This document shows positions 1 through 11,479 of a stretch of 64,000 nt of DNA, one piece after another. The position numbers and the translations under genes are program-made. Source of the stretch: Azolla caroliniana (taxonomy: Eukaryota; Polypodiophyta); the NCBI GenBank assembly GCA_043228905.1, contig JBHGNT010000002.1, positions 26,288,001 to 26,352,000 of the forward strand, read 5' to 3'. Position 1 is the stretch's first letter, and each line of letters starts with the position of its first letter. The notes below the pieces were generated by a model. It had not been told where the DNA came from and did not search any database. It saw only the letters and a list, made by a program, of their open reading frames with translations.

Positions 1-65
1 GGGGAGACAGCAAATTAGTGTTGTAGAATTATTGACTAGAGATGTGTATGAATATCCATCCATCC

Positions 66-152
66 ACATGTGCATGTGTATGTGTATGTGTATGTGGATG
101 TGCATGTGTATGTAGATATGTGCATGTGTATGTCGATGTGCATGTGCATGTC
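66..152. repeat. degenerate (TGTATG/TGCATG) microsatellite
   Basis: Alternating purine-pyrimidine tract made of TGTGTATG and TGCATG units with point variation. It yields spurious Cys/Val-rich and His/Thr-rich open frames on the two strands. Confidence 0.85.
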
Positions 153-1860
153 TCTCTCTTTGCACCTTCTTTGTGTTGGGTCGGGCCCCGGCAACTCTTT
201 GTTTTCGTAGGCCCGTGTGTCCCATGTGTCCGTGCATGGTCGTGTGCCCGTGCCCCACACCCATTTCCTCTCTTTGTGTTTCTGTTTCTGTTTCTGCCTC
301 CTTCCTTTTGCTTTCGTGTCTCAGTCAGTGTATGTGTTTCGTGTCTCCATCCACGTTTCCAATAATCATATAAAACATTTGACGCTCTTTTTACCGATCC
401 CAGCCCACCCGCCTTGTGCTTTCCAATGTAATATAGCTCTTGACAAAACATTGTGCTTACATTAATCATGTTTGCAATTGTTTCCCTGCCATATGATACC
501 CACATGTGATATGTATCCCATGTATTATGCAAACAATTGGTGAGCACGCATATGAGACATGTCCAATATCCTTGTGCTTTCATATGTCCATAGCAAGCAT
601 CTACAATTTCATGTCTATGACTCATTGGGGATGCATGCAAAACGATATAATCACATATTGTGGTTCGTCAATGCGTTCTTTAAATGAAGATGTACGTTTC
701 AACTTCTTTTCGATCACGACAATCTATAGTTGACATTTTCAATGTTAAGAATAGTAGAAATGTAGTCGGTTTATTTGATACGTTACAGACTATTGATTGA
801 TTATCTCCAAAGTAACATCACGAACAACTAGAGGATGGCACATCTCCAAGCTATCCCTTCTCCATTCTTAGACCAAAACTAATAAGACCCAGTTGCATAA
901 AGTAAACATGGAAAGAGATTCCAAATGAAACATTTGCTACAGAATTAGAAATCCATGCTTACAAACATGGAACTTATAATACAATTTCATTAGCATATAT
1001 GCTTTTATGCAAATGAATGTCAAAAAGCAAAATTCACAATTATCCAAAACTAAAAATTCGAGAAGATTTGTTTGACAAAAGTATACGAAACATGAGCATG
1101 AAATACGAAACCCAAAGATGGCATTTTCTAGAAGTATATCGTTTAGGAACACAAAGCCACTAACAAATAAGACATATTTGCTTGGTAGCACATATTATAT
1201 AACGTAAAACCCTTGACACAAAAGGCACATTTTCTAAAACTATGTGCATAGGGACATGAAATCACAATCAACAAATATATATTTGCTCAGTGGAAGAGTA
1301 TAGCTGCAAACATGAGATACATAGGAAAAAAACATGAAATATAATATTGCCAAAACTCAAATGAGTATTTGGTGAAAACCTTTAAAAAACACAAGAGGAT
1401 AAGAGTTCCTGGTAGGCTTGTGAACACGAAAGTCAAGAGTTATAGTTTACAATACTTGCTTGCCAAAAGTTCCATAACAAAGAAGATAAATTTTGTGAGA
1501 TGAAAAAAATGCTAGCAATACGTAATGCAAAAGACACAGACATAGACACAAAATGAGTAATAACCCAAAAGATGCATTCGCGACAAATCCAAAAAAGCAA
1601 TACAAGACAGATAACAAAACAGAGATGACAAACACTTCCTATGAGGTTATGTATGTATGCATAGTATGTAATATACTCGAATGCATCGACAAACATCCTT
1701 TTTCATACATATTCAAACGAATGCGTTTGTCATCAAAACATTCTTATCTTTTTTTACACTTTTTACCTAGCAAAAAATACCTTATAATAAATAATGAATA
1801 CAAAGGTATGGTATTTACATCAATAAACATCCTCGAATGCGAATGCACGTATGGTTCATA

Positions 1861-1953
1861 CCATGTATGTATGTGTGTCTATGTATCCGTGCATGGATGT
1901 ATGTATATGATTGTATCAATATGTATGTGTGTGTATGTATGTATGTGTGTGAA
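1861..1953. repeat. TATG/TGTG microsatellite
   Basis: Interrupted TATG and TGTG units. No coding meaning. Confidence 0.8.
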
Positions 1954-2087
1954 TTTTGTCATCAACTTGATGAACCAATTTCGTTGTACATGCATTTCCA
2001 ATCGTAATGGTGTATGTATGACCATTTACAACAAGTATGCACGCATGAGGTGTGTGTGGATAGCTATTTAGAAACAAACAAACAAAC

Positions 2088-2842
2088 AAAGATATATTAA
2101 TATCTTCTAAGACCAAAATTGGCTCATGAGACAATTGGTTTACAACAAAAAATGGGGTATTTACCCATTCATCGAAAGTAAAAATAAAACAAAATAGAGC
2201 TTAAGTTAAACAGTTCTAGTAAAAAAACATGTTCCATAAGGAAAGGAATTTATATTAGGCTGAGTTTCATTTCCATCAAAGTCTCTCGAAAAGAAGTGGG
2301 AGGTCAAAGGGTTTCGATGTGGATGTGGCCAATGGTCCCAGTGTAAAAGGCACCCCGACCATAGCTTCTAGGCGGCGTAGCTCACGTTCCCTTATCTTCT
2401 TAATCGTTTCTACTCCACATTGAGGAACTTTGAAGACCAACATCCGAGGGCATTGGTTGTTCTTTGCATTTCTACGTCATCAAGAGAGAGGCAGAGTGGT
2501 GTAGGTGTGTCCACATTCATCGTCTCCCCTTGTTCCTAAATATTCACATTAGTTACATGTTGGTGAATACTAAAAGGGTTATGGTTAACACTTTGTAATT
2601 TATTCTCTCTATGTTGTTTTAGCTCTAAGATATACCTACCTAGTCAATAGTTTGGAGAGGGTGGGAGAGGATCGTAGTATGTCTTGGTATTTCGCCCTTA
2701 TCTTGGTACAAGTTGGACACTTGCATGTAAAGTGATACTCATCCTCTATCTCTATGTGACATAACTTACATAGCCTTTCCTCTACGGGAACTCTATTAGC
2801 ACGACCATTCTCAATCTCAAGTTGGTGAGATGATATCCCAAG
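2088..2842 (-). mobile_element. LINE 3'-end remnant (family A, zinc-finger C-terminus)
   Basis: On the minus strand about 2838-2640 reads as an uninterrupted peptide beginning ISSHQLEIENGR, followed by two Cys pairs (CKLC, then CKCP with C-T-K-I-R), and ends at a TAG (2640-2642). This is the zinc-finger tail found after the reverse transcriptase in plant LINE ORF2; the SSH-x-L-x-x-E-x-GR lead-in also occurs in the LINE at 49.1-49.6 kb. The stretch at about 2090-2140 (ATCTTCTAAGACCAAAA, then TGGCTCATGAGAC) resembles the 3' ends of the LINE copies at 48.84 kb and 60.6 kb. The reverse transcriptase is absent, so this is a dead fragment. Confidence 0.7.
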
Positions 2843-3190
2843 TTGTCAAACGGGCACCCTTAGTGCATTTGATAAGAATGTATCTAGATATTTTGGTTGT
2901 GTAATAAAACTTAACTTAGAGAAGTCCAAGAAGTGTTCCTTATAGTACAACATTTTAGATGGGAGTAGCTCTCGTGGGGTGATCCATTTAAATCAGGTCT
3001 AAAATTGCCATATTGCTTGGCGTATATTACTTTATTATGGTCTTCATGAGAGATTAAAGTTTGATCAGTCCCATGGTTGTACTTAAAGGGGAGGTAAGTT
3101 ATTAATGTCTATACCATTTGCAAGTAACGAACTCACTAGAGAGTGCTATACCAAGAGCTAGTGTCTCCGGACGCATATGATAGGGAGAAA

Positions 3191-3263
3191 TACATACATA
3201 CATACATACATACATAGTGTACATATTATGTATGTATGTATGTATGTATGTATGTATGTACGT
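3191..3263. repeat. inverted (ATAC)n/(GTAT)n microsatellite hairpin
   Basis: A run of ATAC units is followed, after a short spacer (TGTACATATTA), by a run of TATG units. The two halves are complementary and can fold into a long hairpin or cruciform. It lies about 110 bp upstream of the PPR start codon, probably in its promoter or leader. Confidence 0.9.
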
Positions 3264-3372
3264 ACATATTATTATGTAGCGAGTGAGTTACCATTTGCTT
3301 CTCAAACCCTTGTGTCTTCCATCGCCATCATACGCAAGTTGCAGAGATGAAGCGAGGGGAGCAGGGTGTGAT

Positions 3373-6093
3373 ATGCCACCATCGCCATGGCCGAAGCTGT
3401 CCTGCTCCTGCTACCTTTCTAGAAGAACCCAGCATGTACCGAATCATGTGGACACGTCCCTCACCAGAGCAACACCACCAACATACCTGTCTCTCCTTCG
3501 TCTCTGCATTGAACGGAATGACTCATCCCAAGCCAAGAGAATAAACACCCATATCATCAACCACCATCCCTATCTTCTCAATGGTCTTCTTGGAGACTAT
3601 TTGGTACTTACTTTGGCAAAATGTAGTGCCATCGATGAAGCTCTATTCACATCGTATTCCCTTCCTTCCCGATCGGTTTTCTCATGGACATCCATCGTCA
3701 CTTCATTGGTTGATTCTGGCTATGGCTATGAAGCTCTGCGAATGTACGAATGTATGCAGCAAGATGGCATCCTACCAGATGCATTCACATTTGTGAGTCT
3801 TTTCAAAGCTTGTGGTATGGTAACGGACATTCATTGTGGCAAGAAATTTCATATAATGTCCCTTTATCAGGGATTTGTATGTGATTTGTTTGTAGTCAGT
3901 GCTATGGTGAATATGTATGGGAAATGTGGTGATTTGGAACAGGCAGAAATAGCATTTGGAAGGATTCCTTATCATAACGTGATCTCTTGGACTGCCATGC
4001 TCTCGGCTTATGTGGATAGAGCGGAAGGAATTAAAGCTTTATTGTTGTATCGACAAATGTCTGAACAAGGCGTGAAATCTGACCACTTGACTTTCATGTT
4101 AGCAATTCAAGCATGTACAATCATCGTGGAAAGTGATGAGTCTCTTAAGGAAATTGCCCTTGAAATAGGATATGCTTTACATTCAGAGGCGGTTCGGAAA
4201 AGCTTAATATTTGATCCATTTCTTAGCAATACTCTCGTGAATATGTATGGTAGATGTGGGTCAAGTATTGCTGAAGCGGAGCATGTGTTTCATACATTGT
4301 TGCATAAAGATATAGTGACATGGAATGCCATGCTTTTGGCTTATGTTGAGCAAGGTGAAGGGCAAAAAGCTTTACAATTGTATATGCATATACAAGAAAA
4401 TGGTATGAGCCCTGATAAATTGACCACAATCTTTGGTCTTCAGGCATGCTCGACCATTGCCATAGAGCGAGAAGAAAGTGAACTTTTTGTAGCTCAAGAA
4501 ATTGGGAAATCATTGCATAGTGATAGTTGCAAGAAGGGGTTTGAAATAGATGAGTTTTTAGCCTGTTCTCTCGTGAAAATGTATGGCAAAACCAATGCAA
4601 TCACAGAAGCAGAGTCTGTGTTTGGAACATTATCACACCATGATGTTGCATCATGGAATACAATGTTATCTGTGTATGTTGAACTTATGCAGAACCAAGA
4701 TTTAAGCTTAACTTTGTGTTTCGGACACAGAGCATTATGTTTATACCGGCAAATGGGGAATGACTGCACTGGTTTGGATCCATTAACATATGTTTTGGCT
4801 CTTCAAGCATGCACAATACTTGTGTTGGAGGATGGATTTATTGAGGGCCAATCCGTCAACATTTTAGCTCTCAAGATCGGAAGAGCATTACATTCTGATG
4901 CTCGTAGGAAGGGATTTTCATATCATCCCTTTGTTGGCAACATCCTTATAAGCTTTTATGGTAGACATGGGTCTATTGTAGAGGCAGAAGATGTGTTTTT
5001 ATCATTATTGCAACGTGATGGTGCATCATGGACTTTGATTCTCTCATTATATGTCGAACAAGGTCTGGCCGAGAGGGGTTTGCAATTATATACTCGAATG
5101 ATCAAAGATGGGGTGAGGGCAGATGGGTGGACATTTGTGGTTCTTTTTCAGGCATGTGGTGCTATTTCCAGGAAGGAACAATCATCTGTTTTACTAGATA
5201 CATCTTCTCTAGAGATAGGATCATTACTACATTTAGTGGCTGATGCAAAGGGTTTCACATCAGACAGTTATGTGGGTAGTACCCTTCTGAGCATGTATGG
5301 GAAGTGTGGAGCTATTGTAGAAGCAGAGCATGTATTCAGTGACTTATCTGAACCCACAAATGTTTCATGGACTGCGATGCTCTCGGCATATCTTGAACAA
5401 GGGCATGCAAACAAGGCGCTGGATACATATAGAGCAATGGTAAAGCAAAGTATATGCTTAAACACTGTCACTCTTAATTGTGTTTTGCAAGCTTGTGGTG
5501 TAATCGGAAGCTTAGAGACATGTAAAGAGATTCATTTTCACCTTGTTTCTTTGGGATGTGAGCACATTTCAATGGTCGCTGCGACCCTAATCCATGCCTA
5601 TGGAAGTTGTGCAAGCATGGTCGATGGGCAAGATTTCTTTGAGAAGCTTTTTGAGCCTGATATCGTTTCATGGAATGCTTGCATTTCTGGCCATATAGCT
5701 GAAGGTAGTTTTTTGAAGAGCATAGACATATTCGAGAAATTAAAAATTGTGAGTGTCCAACCCGATGAAGTAACGTTTACTGTGATTCTCTCCGCTTGTA
5801 GTCATATTGGGCTTGCTAATAGAGGTATGGAGTATTTCAACTCTATGAGCAATGAGTATGGTCTTATGCCAAACATAAAGCACTATTGTAGTATGGTGGA
5901 TCTACTTGGGCGCGTAGGAGACTTAGAAGGACTTCGAACCTTACTAGAACGCATGCCAATACAGGCTGACCTGCATGTTTGGATGTGTACATTGGGTTCT
6001 TGTTGTACGCATGGAAACTTGGAGCTTGCAAAGTATGCATTCGATCATGCAACAAGTGTTCAAGGACACAGTGAAGTTGTCCATATGCTTTGA
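3373..6093 (+). CDS. pentatricopeptide repeat (PPR) protein, PLS class, truncated E domain
   Basis: Intronless frame of 906 residues from the first in-frame ATG (3373); the frame is open upstream to 3283 without another ATG. PPR proteins bind organellar RNA in a base-specific way, and PLS types often direct C-to-U editing. The N-terminus is rich in Ser/Arg/Pro with few acidic residues, fitting organelle import. From about residue 65 onward, 31-36-residue motifs follow one another: SWT-AML-AYV, 'MYGKCG', 'VFxTL', LQAC. Several carry extended inserts between L and S motifs (e.g. ALEIGYALHSEA). The C-terminal part (HYCSMVDLLGR, ERMPIQADLHVW) is an E1 motif, but the frame ends at VVHML without E+ or DYW domains. 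It therefore cannot be an autonomous editing deaminase and would need a DYW partner. The next bases in another frame (DLGDAYIYG) look like the lost E-domain continuation, so a frameshift is likely. Confidence 0.88.
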   Translation: MPPSPWPKLSCSCYLSRRTQHVPNHVDTSLTRATPPTYLSLLRLCIERNDSSQAKRINTHIINHHPYLLNGLLGDYLVLTLAKCSAIDEALFTSYSLPSRSVFSWTSIVTSLVDSGYGYEALRMYECMQQDGILPDAFTFVSLFKACGMVTDIHCGKKFHIMSLYQGFVCDLFVVSAMVNMYGKCGDLEQAEIAFGRIPYHNVISWTAMLSAYVDRAEGIKALLLYRQMSEQGVKSDHLTFMLAIQACTIIVESDESLKEIALEIGYALHSEAVRKSLIFDPFLSNTLVNMYGRCGSSIAEAEHVFHTLLHKDIVTWNAMLLAYVEQGEGQKALQLYMHIQENGMSPDKLTTIFGLQACSTIAIEREESELFVAQEIGKSLHSDSCKKGFEIDEFLACSLVKMYGKTNAITEAESVFGTLSHHDVASWNTMLSVYVELMQNQDLSLTLCFGHRALCLYRQMGNDCTGLDPLTYVLALQACTILVLEDGFIEGQSVNILALKIGRALHSDARRKGFSYHPFVGNILISFYGRHGSIVEAEDVFLSLLQRDGASWTLILSLYVEQGLAERGLQLYTRMIKDGVRADGWTFVVLFQACGAISRKEQSSVLLDTSSLEIGSLLHLVADAKGFTSDSYVGSTLLSMYGKCGAIVEAEHVFSDLSEPTNVSWTAMLSAYLEQGHANKALDTYRAMVKQSICLNTVTLNCVLQACGVIGSLETCKEIHFHLVSLGCEHISMVAATLIHAYGSCASMVDGQDFFEKLFEPDIVSWNACISGHIAEGSFLKSIDIFEKLKIVSVQPDEVTFTVILSACSHIGLANRGMEYFNSMSNEYGLMPNIKHYCSMVDLLGRVGDLEGLRTLLERMPIQADLHVWMCTLGSCCTHGNLELAKYAFDHATSVQGHSEVVHML

Positions 6094-6828
6094 CCTTGGA
6101 GATGCATACATTTACGGTGTTCATATACAAGAATAACCAGGATTGATGTATCTTTACTATATAGAAAACTTTCACCATGATTCATATGCGTGTTTATCCT
6201 GGAATGTTTTTAGACAAAGGCTTGAGCATAATGAGAAGCATACATATCATTTTCATGAATTTATCTGAGTTACATTCTATTGATGTGCGAACCTCAAACA
6301 TCATAGCGATATGCATATTCTCGTCGCTAAGTCATATAAAATGTGGAGCAATCTCTTGACTGCCCAAACATATATTGTAGGTGGTTCTCAAATAAACAAA
6401 GGCTTGATTATGTACATTTCTAGGAAGCCACAAGGATCTTGAGGTTGCCTTCCTTAACACTAAAGGAATTGCATTTTGTTGGGGTCAATGGTTTGAGATC
6501 ATACATAATGACATGCTTATCAACGAAAAACATGATCATCCACAAGAGGAATGGAATACCAATATGGATTTCAATATATGTACTGCTTGATTCGAATTGC
6601 GGCCAAGATGACTTGCATGCATATATAGGTTTACTTCTTGCGACACTACTAGGAAGGTACATGAGTTCATTTCACTCGAGCTCTCTCCATGCGATCCTTC
6701 AAAATCTATGGATCACTTGTTTTACATGCATCGGATACTACATACTAGTTCATAATGATCTTTATTAGATTTGTCTACTACATACTAGTTCATTCTTTCC
6801 ATGACCCGATCCAACCAACCATATGTAT
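6094..6828. other. 3' flank of PPR gene
   Basis: AT-rich DNA with no recognisable gene. The 109- and 80-residue frames at 6.42-6.77 kb on the two strands do not resemble any family I know. Confidence 0.5.
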
Positions 6829-6893
6829 ACATGCATACATACATACATACATGCATACATACATACATACATGCATGCATACATATGTACATA
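6829..6893. repeat. (ACAT/GCAT)n microsatellite
   Basis: Tract of ACAT units with interspersed GCAT, about 270 bp upstream of the R2 start codon, probably in its promoter. Confidence 0.85.
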
Positions 6894-7056
6894 TATGGCC
6901 CATTCTTATTCTTAAATTTTAATATACATACATACATGTTTTTATATAGTTTCCCACCAGCCCAAAACAAGTCTTTCAAATAAAAGAAGCGCCAAAAACT
7001 TCCGAAACTTCCTTCTTTCTCTCTTCCCCCCATAGCCTGACAGGTCGCACACCTGT

Positions 7057-7080
7057 AACCCTAACCCTAACCCTAACCCT
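7057..7080 (+). promoter_or_regulatory. telo-box array (AACCCT)x4 in the R2 leader
   Basis: Four perfect AACCCT hexamers lie 88 bp upstream of the R2 ATG; a TATATAG motif at about 6943 could be the TATA box. Telo-boxes (AAACCCTA) are known leader/promoter elements of plant S-phase and translation genes. The 6-bp period is TTAGGG-like rather than the usual plant TTTAGGG. A regulatory role here is inferred from position. Confidence 0.7.
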
Positions 7081-8784
7081 ACCGCATCCCATTCTTCCCT
7101 CCTTTTCCTTTTCCTTTGCGCCAGACCGTGTCGTGTCCATTCTAACTTTGTCCCATCTCTTTCTGCCATGCCTTCCTTCGTCGCCAAGCCTGAACCGATT
7201 CTGATGGAGAACCCTCACAGGTTCTGTGTGTTTCCTGTCATGTATCCCGAGGTCTGGGAAATGTACAAGAAAGCAGAGGCGAGCTTCTGGACAGGTTAGT
7301 CTCTGTCCGTCCATTCGTTCACACATCCTTTGTCTTTTTCACCAAATTTCTTAGTTTTTATTGCTTCATTTGTTTCTTCACCCACATCCAGATTGTTGCG
7401 TTTATTCCTTATCTTGCTCTTTGCATTGATCTCTTTCCTGATCATCCATCACTACCTCCTTTGGTTATTACAACTGTATTTGCTTTTCTTGATTATGGAT
7501 TCAATTCTTCCTTTGTTTCTATCTTTCTATCTTTCGTCTTGGATTTCATTTTTCATCAGCATTTTTTCTCTATGTTTGATTTGATCTTTTTTCTTCTATC
7601 TTTGATTTGACTCGATCGTTTTCTTTGATATTCTTCGTCAAGCCTGATCCTTTCCTTCTTCTGTTCTTTCTTCATAGTTAAAGTTTCTTTCTTTCTTTCT
7701 CTCTTTGCAGCAGAAGAAGTGGATCTTTCTTGCGACCAGTCTCACTGGGAGACCCTGCAAGAGGATGAGAAGCATTTCATTAGTCATGTGCTTGCTTTCT
7801 TTGCTGCCTCTGATGGCATTGTCCTTGAGAATCTGGCAGTCAGGTTTATGAAGGAGATTCAAATCCCTGAGATATTCACGATTTGTGTTTTGTGAGGAAG
7901 AACAACTAGGATAAACTAACAATGACCTTAGAGGAGAATTAATAAGGTCAAGGAGGAAGGTGAAGGCTAAGGTTCTTGAAGGACGTCCAAATCCTTGAGT
8001 TAGAGGTAGGAAGAGCCTTAAGAATTAGAAAGAAGTAAGAAGAGGATTTAGAATTCAGAGTGAAAAGAAGCGAAAAAGTATGGATACGATTAAGTAGGAA
8101 GAATATTGTGCAGTAGGAAATACAAAGAAGACATTGGAATATTGTGTAGGAAGAAGGAAGAAGATGCATACATTTATACATGTGTGTATATTACTCAAAC
8201 ACACATACTCTCAGTCGTATCTCTAATGTTCATCTGTGGATCTGCTACAGGCCCGAGCATTCTATGGGTTTCAGATTGCCATTGACAACATTCACTCAGG
8301 TAATAGACTCTCCAAATCCAGCTGTTTACGAGTAGTTCTTCTGCTTCATATCTCTCTCTCTCTCTCTCTCTCATCATAAAGGCCCTTGTGATATCAGAGA
8401 TGTACAGTTTGCTCTTGGAGACGTATATTAAGGATCCAAATGAGAAGCTCCGACTGTTCAATGCCATGGAAACAGTTCCCTGTGTGACAAAAAAGGCAGA
8501 TTGGGCTCTGCGTTGGATAGGCAGGTACAGAAGATAGAAGTTTGTTTCTGAAATTAGCAGAATCCAGGTAGTTGTTAAAGTAAGATGAAAGCTTAGTTAG
8601 GATATATGGTGAAAGCTTTATTTAAGATCTTGTTCAAAACCTTATGGAAGCTTCCTTTAGACCGTATTTAAGTAATTATTAAACTAATTCCAAATATTGC
8701 CAGAGATGTAACGAAAGATTATTAAGCTTCTCATTTAAGATCTAATAAATGCTTAATTTTTTTTTAAATCATGCTGTTTTATCA

Positions 8785-9115
8785 TTTGTTTTGCTTGTGG
8801 TTCTTCTGTTGAAAGAGACATTGATTTCATCAAATCTTATTTAAGATCTGATAAAAGTGTATTAAAAGATAGTGCTTGAGATATATATAATGAATGCTAA
8901 AAAATCATAATTTGAATCTTTTAAATTTTTGATCCACCATTTTTCTGCATTTATGACTCTTCTGCTGAAAGAGATTGATTCATCAAATCTGATTGAAGAT
9001 CTGATAAAAGTGTATCAGAAGATACTGCTTGAGATATAATTAATGTTAAAAAATCTTGATTTGGATCTTTTAAATTTCTGATCCACTAATTTTCTGCAGT
9101 GATAACTCTTTCGCT
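8785..9115 (+). repeat. tandem duplication of intron 4 plus the exon 5 edge (R2)
   Basis: Units of about 150 bp share GAAGATCTGATAAAAGTGTAT, TTTTAAATTT-TGATCCAC and CTGCTGAAAGAGA-type segments. The CTCTT(C)GCTAAAAGAATCATTG start of exon 5 at 9100 has degenerate copies at about 8796 and 8950, preceded by TTCTGCA-type acceptors. The array therefore looks like repeated duplication of the intron 4 / exon 5 junction. Confidence 0.7.
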
Positions 9116-9256
9116 AAAAGAATCATTGCTTTTGCCTGTGTGGAAGGCATCTTCTTCTCTGGAAGGTATGTGTGTACGTATGTTTTGCTAAAATTTCTCT
9201 CCCTTTTTCTGCCCTTCTATATCTGTATTTGACCACATTTCACTTGGCTACGTTGA

Positions 9257-9376
<120 letters not shown>

Positions 9377-10199
9377 TAAGGACATCATACACCTTATTTT
9401 TGCTCAAATTGTTTTTGAGAACCTAATTTGAAAATTTGTATGCCAAGTCTTTGTTAAAGCTAGGAAAACAACTAGATCTTTCATTTCACAATATTCTATT
9501 TTCCTCCTATACTGATCGTATTTTTGTACTTTTTGAGATCTATAAAGTAGTGCTAGTTCTTTTTATTCTGCTAATTCTCTCTTCTCTTTAATGGCTTCAT
9601 CTCATCTCTTTAATGGCGTCATCATCGCTTTATTTCCACCACATTATACTTTCCATATTGTGTCTTGCTATAAGTGAAAGCTTATTGCCGGATTTTAGTG
9701 TTATATTTCTAATGCCAATACATCACATTGTCCTTTCCATGCTGATTGTTAAGTTCTCTTTTTGCTATTTTTTTTCTCTCCAATGGTAAACTGATGCAAG
9801 TTCCATTGCTCTATTATTTTCAGTCTGCTGGAGAACAAGGTTTCAGACTCAAGAGTGAGGGAGATTATTAGCAATGCTGTTGAGATTGAGAGGGAATTTG
9901 TTTGTGAAGCTTTGAGTTGTGATCTTGTTGGGATGAACTCCAAACTAATGAGCACATATATTGAGTTTGTAGCAGATAGGCTTATGGTAAGCAACTTGAT
10001 TAAGAGTGGTTTTTATGATTGATTGCATTTGATCTATGGAAATATGATTGAATTTTAGCATGTCTGCCATTCATTTGTTATAGGTGGCCTTGGGGTAAGG
10101 AAAAATATACAATGTCCAAAATCCCTTTGACTAGATGGAACTTATATCTCTACAGTAAGTCTTTGACCTTCCTGTTCTCTAAGATGAATGCATGTGATT

Positions 10200-10545
10200 A
10201 GGATTTAAAAGAAGCTTCAACTGTGAAATATGAATTGATTCATTGCGTATGATTTCATAAGTTTAAATTGATGCATTGTATATGATTTGAGTGGACACAA
10301 AAATGAGTACGAAATTAAAATTTATGCAAGATACCCTATTTGGTTTTTGCAAGAGTAGAGATATGTATTGATAATTGATGTTTGGATTTGAATATGCTAA
10401 GAATGGATACGAGATTTGAATTAATATGCAATAATGGACTTACAATAAATTTGAATTGATGCAAGAATGTTAATAGATTTGGATTAATGGAAGAGTGAAC
10501 ATAGGATCTGGGTTGATGCAAGGATGGGTATGAAATTTAGGTTAG
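10200..10545 (+). repeat. degenerate minisatellite replacing an R2 exon
   Basis: Loose repeats of about 35-40 bp with the core TTTGAATTGATGCAAGA and GGTATGAAATTT. It occupies the intron where the penultimate R2 coding exon (GKTNFFEKRVGEYQK) is expected but absent. Confidence 0.6.
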
Positions 10546-10658
10546 TCAACTGTACGTGAAATTTGAGGCGATTTTTTTTCTTATTTCAGGCTTCTGTGAT
10601 GGCTGGCTTGGGGAATATCGAGAATCAACATGTGTTCCGATTGGATGAAGACTTCTAA

Positions 10659-11479
10659 AAGAACTGACATTGTCTTCTAAGCCTGAAACATTTGTCATTC
10701 TGCCATGACTATTTGTTTCATTCTGTTACATATGTAATCTCACATGGAGTCTAGGTTCTTTCCTGGGTTTAAATTTGCATGATACATCCTAAATGTTTTA
10801 TTGAGCCCAATCTTAGGTTTGTTCCGGACTCTTCTTCACTACCCCATTGTGTTGTTTATCAATTAGCACACCATTGATAATAACGAAATTTGTCCCATTT
10901 CTCAAACAAGTTTAGAAGGGATTTGTCTCATTTCGTCCAGTTTATTTGCAATCAAATTAAAGTGAAAAGCAATATGTTATGGTGTTGCAAGCTAATAAAG
11001 TACAAACTTGTATTTCTATGCTGTTTAGGCTTATTGGATGTCAATGTGTATAGCTGTAATAAGTAGGCCTTGAGAGTATTTTATACTTGTAATCTTAAAA
11101 CTATGATGTGCATATTACTCTGTGATGGACATTAAAAATTAAATTAGCGTTTGTGAACCTAATTCTTATGTAACTACAAGAGTAGGTCTGCATCTGCCTC
11201 AACTATACGAGTACAATGTCAAAATTTTATTTTTTGAGAATATCACATTGTGAATGTTTCCATGTGCAGATCAAGATATGAACAATCTCAGAACACTTGC
11301 TCGTGCAACTGTGTGTGAAACTATATCATACATTATATGGTACAAGGTAGTAATGATGCATGCACTCACACTTCATGCCTGGATTTGTACCTCTAAATTT
11401 TGTGCTATCTTAACATTAAGTTCCAACAAAACCATGTGACATGCTGATTTGTATTGCATCATCATCATAATCAATAGCA
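10659..11479. other. intergenic between convergent genes
   Basis: AT-rich 3' flanks of R2 (+) and the hydrolase (-). No gene recognised. Confidence 0.6.

Larger units (their letters stand above)
1..2087. other. intergenic, no gene recognised
   Basis: AT-rich sequence with no open frame that resembles a known protein. The open frames on both strands here are low-complexity (His/Thr/Cys-rich) translations of TG/TATG-rich DNA. Two microsatellite tracts are listed separately. Confidence 0.6.

Noticed and set aside
29-640. 203-residue minus-strand frame and overlapping plus frames
   Set aside because: His/Thr-rich or Cys/Val-rich products of a TG-repeat; no start context or homology.
3283-3372. 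Longer PPR start at 3283
   Set aside because: The codon there is GTG; the first in-frame ATG is 3373.
7330-7584. 84-residue hydrophobic plus frame
   Set aside because: Lies in R2 intron 1, which is T-rich; hydrophobicity is a composition artefact.
8251-8251. U12-type AT-AC intron between R2 exons 2 and 3
   Set aside because: The intron starts ATATTCAC, not ATATCCTT, and ends CTACAG, so a mutated GT donor is more likely.
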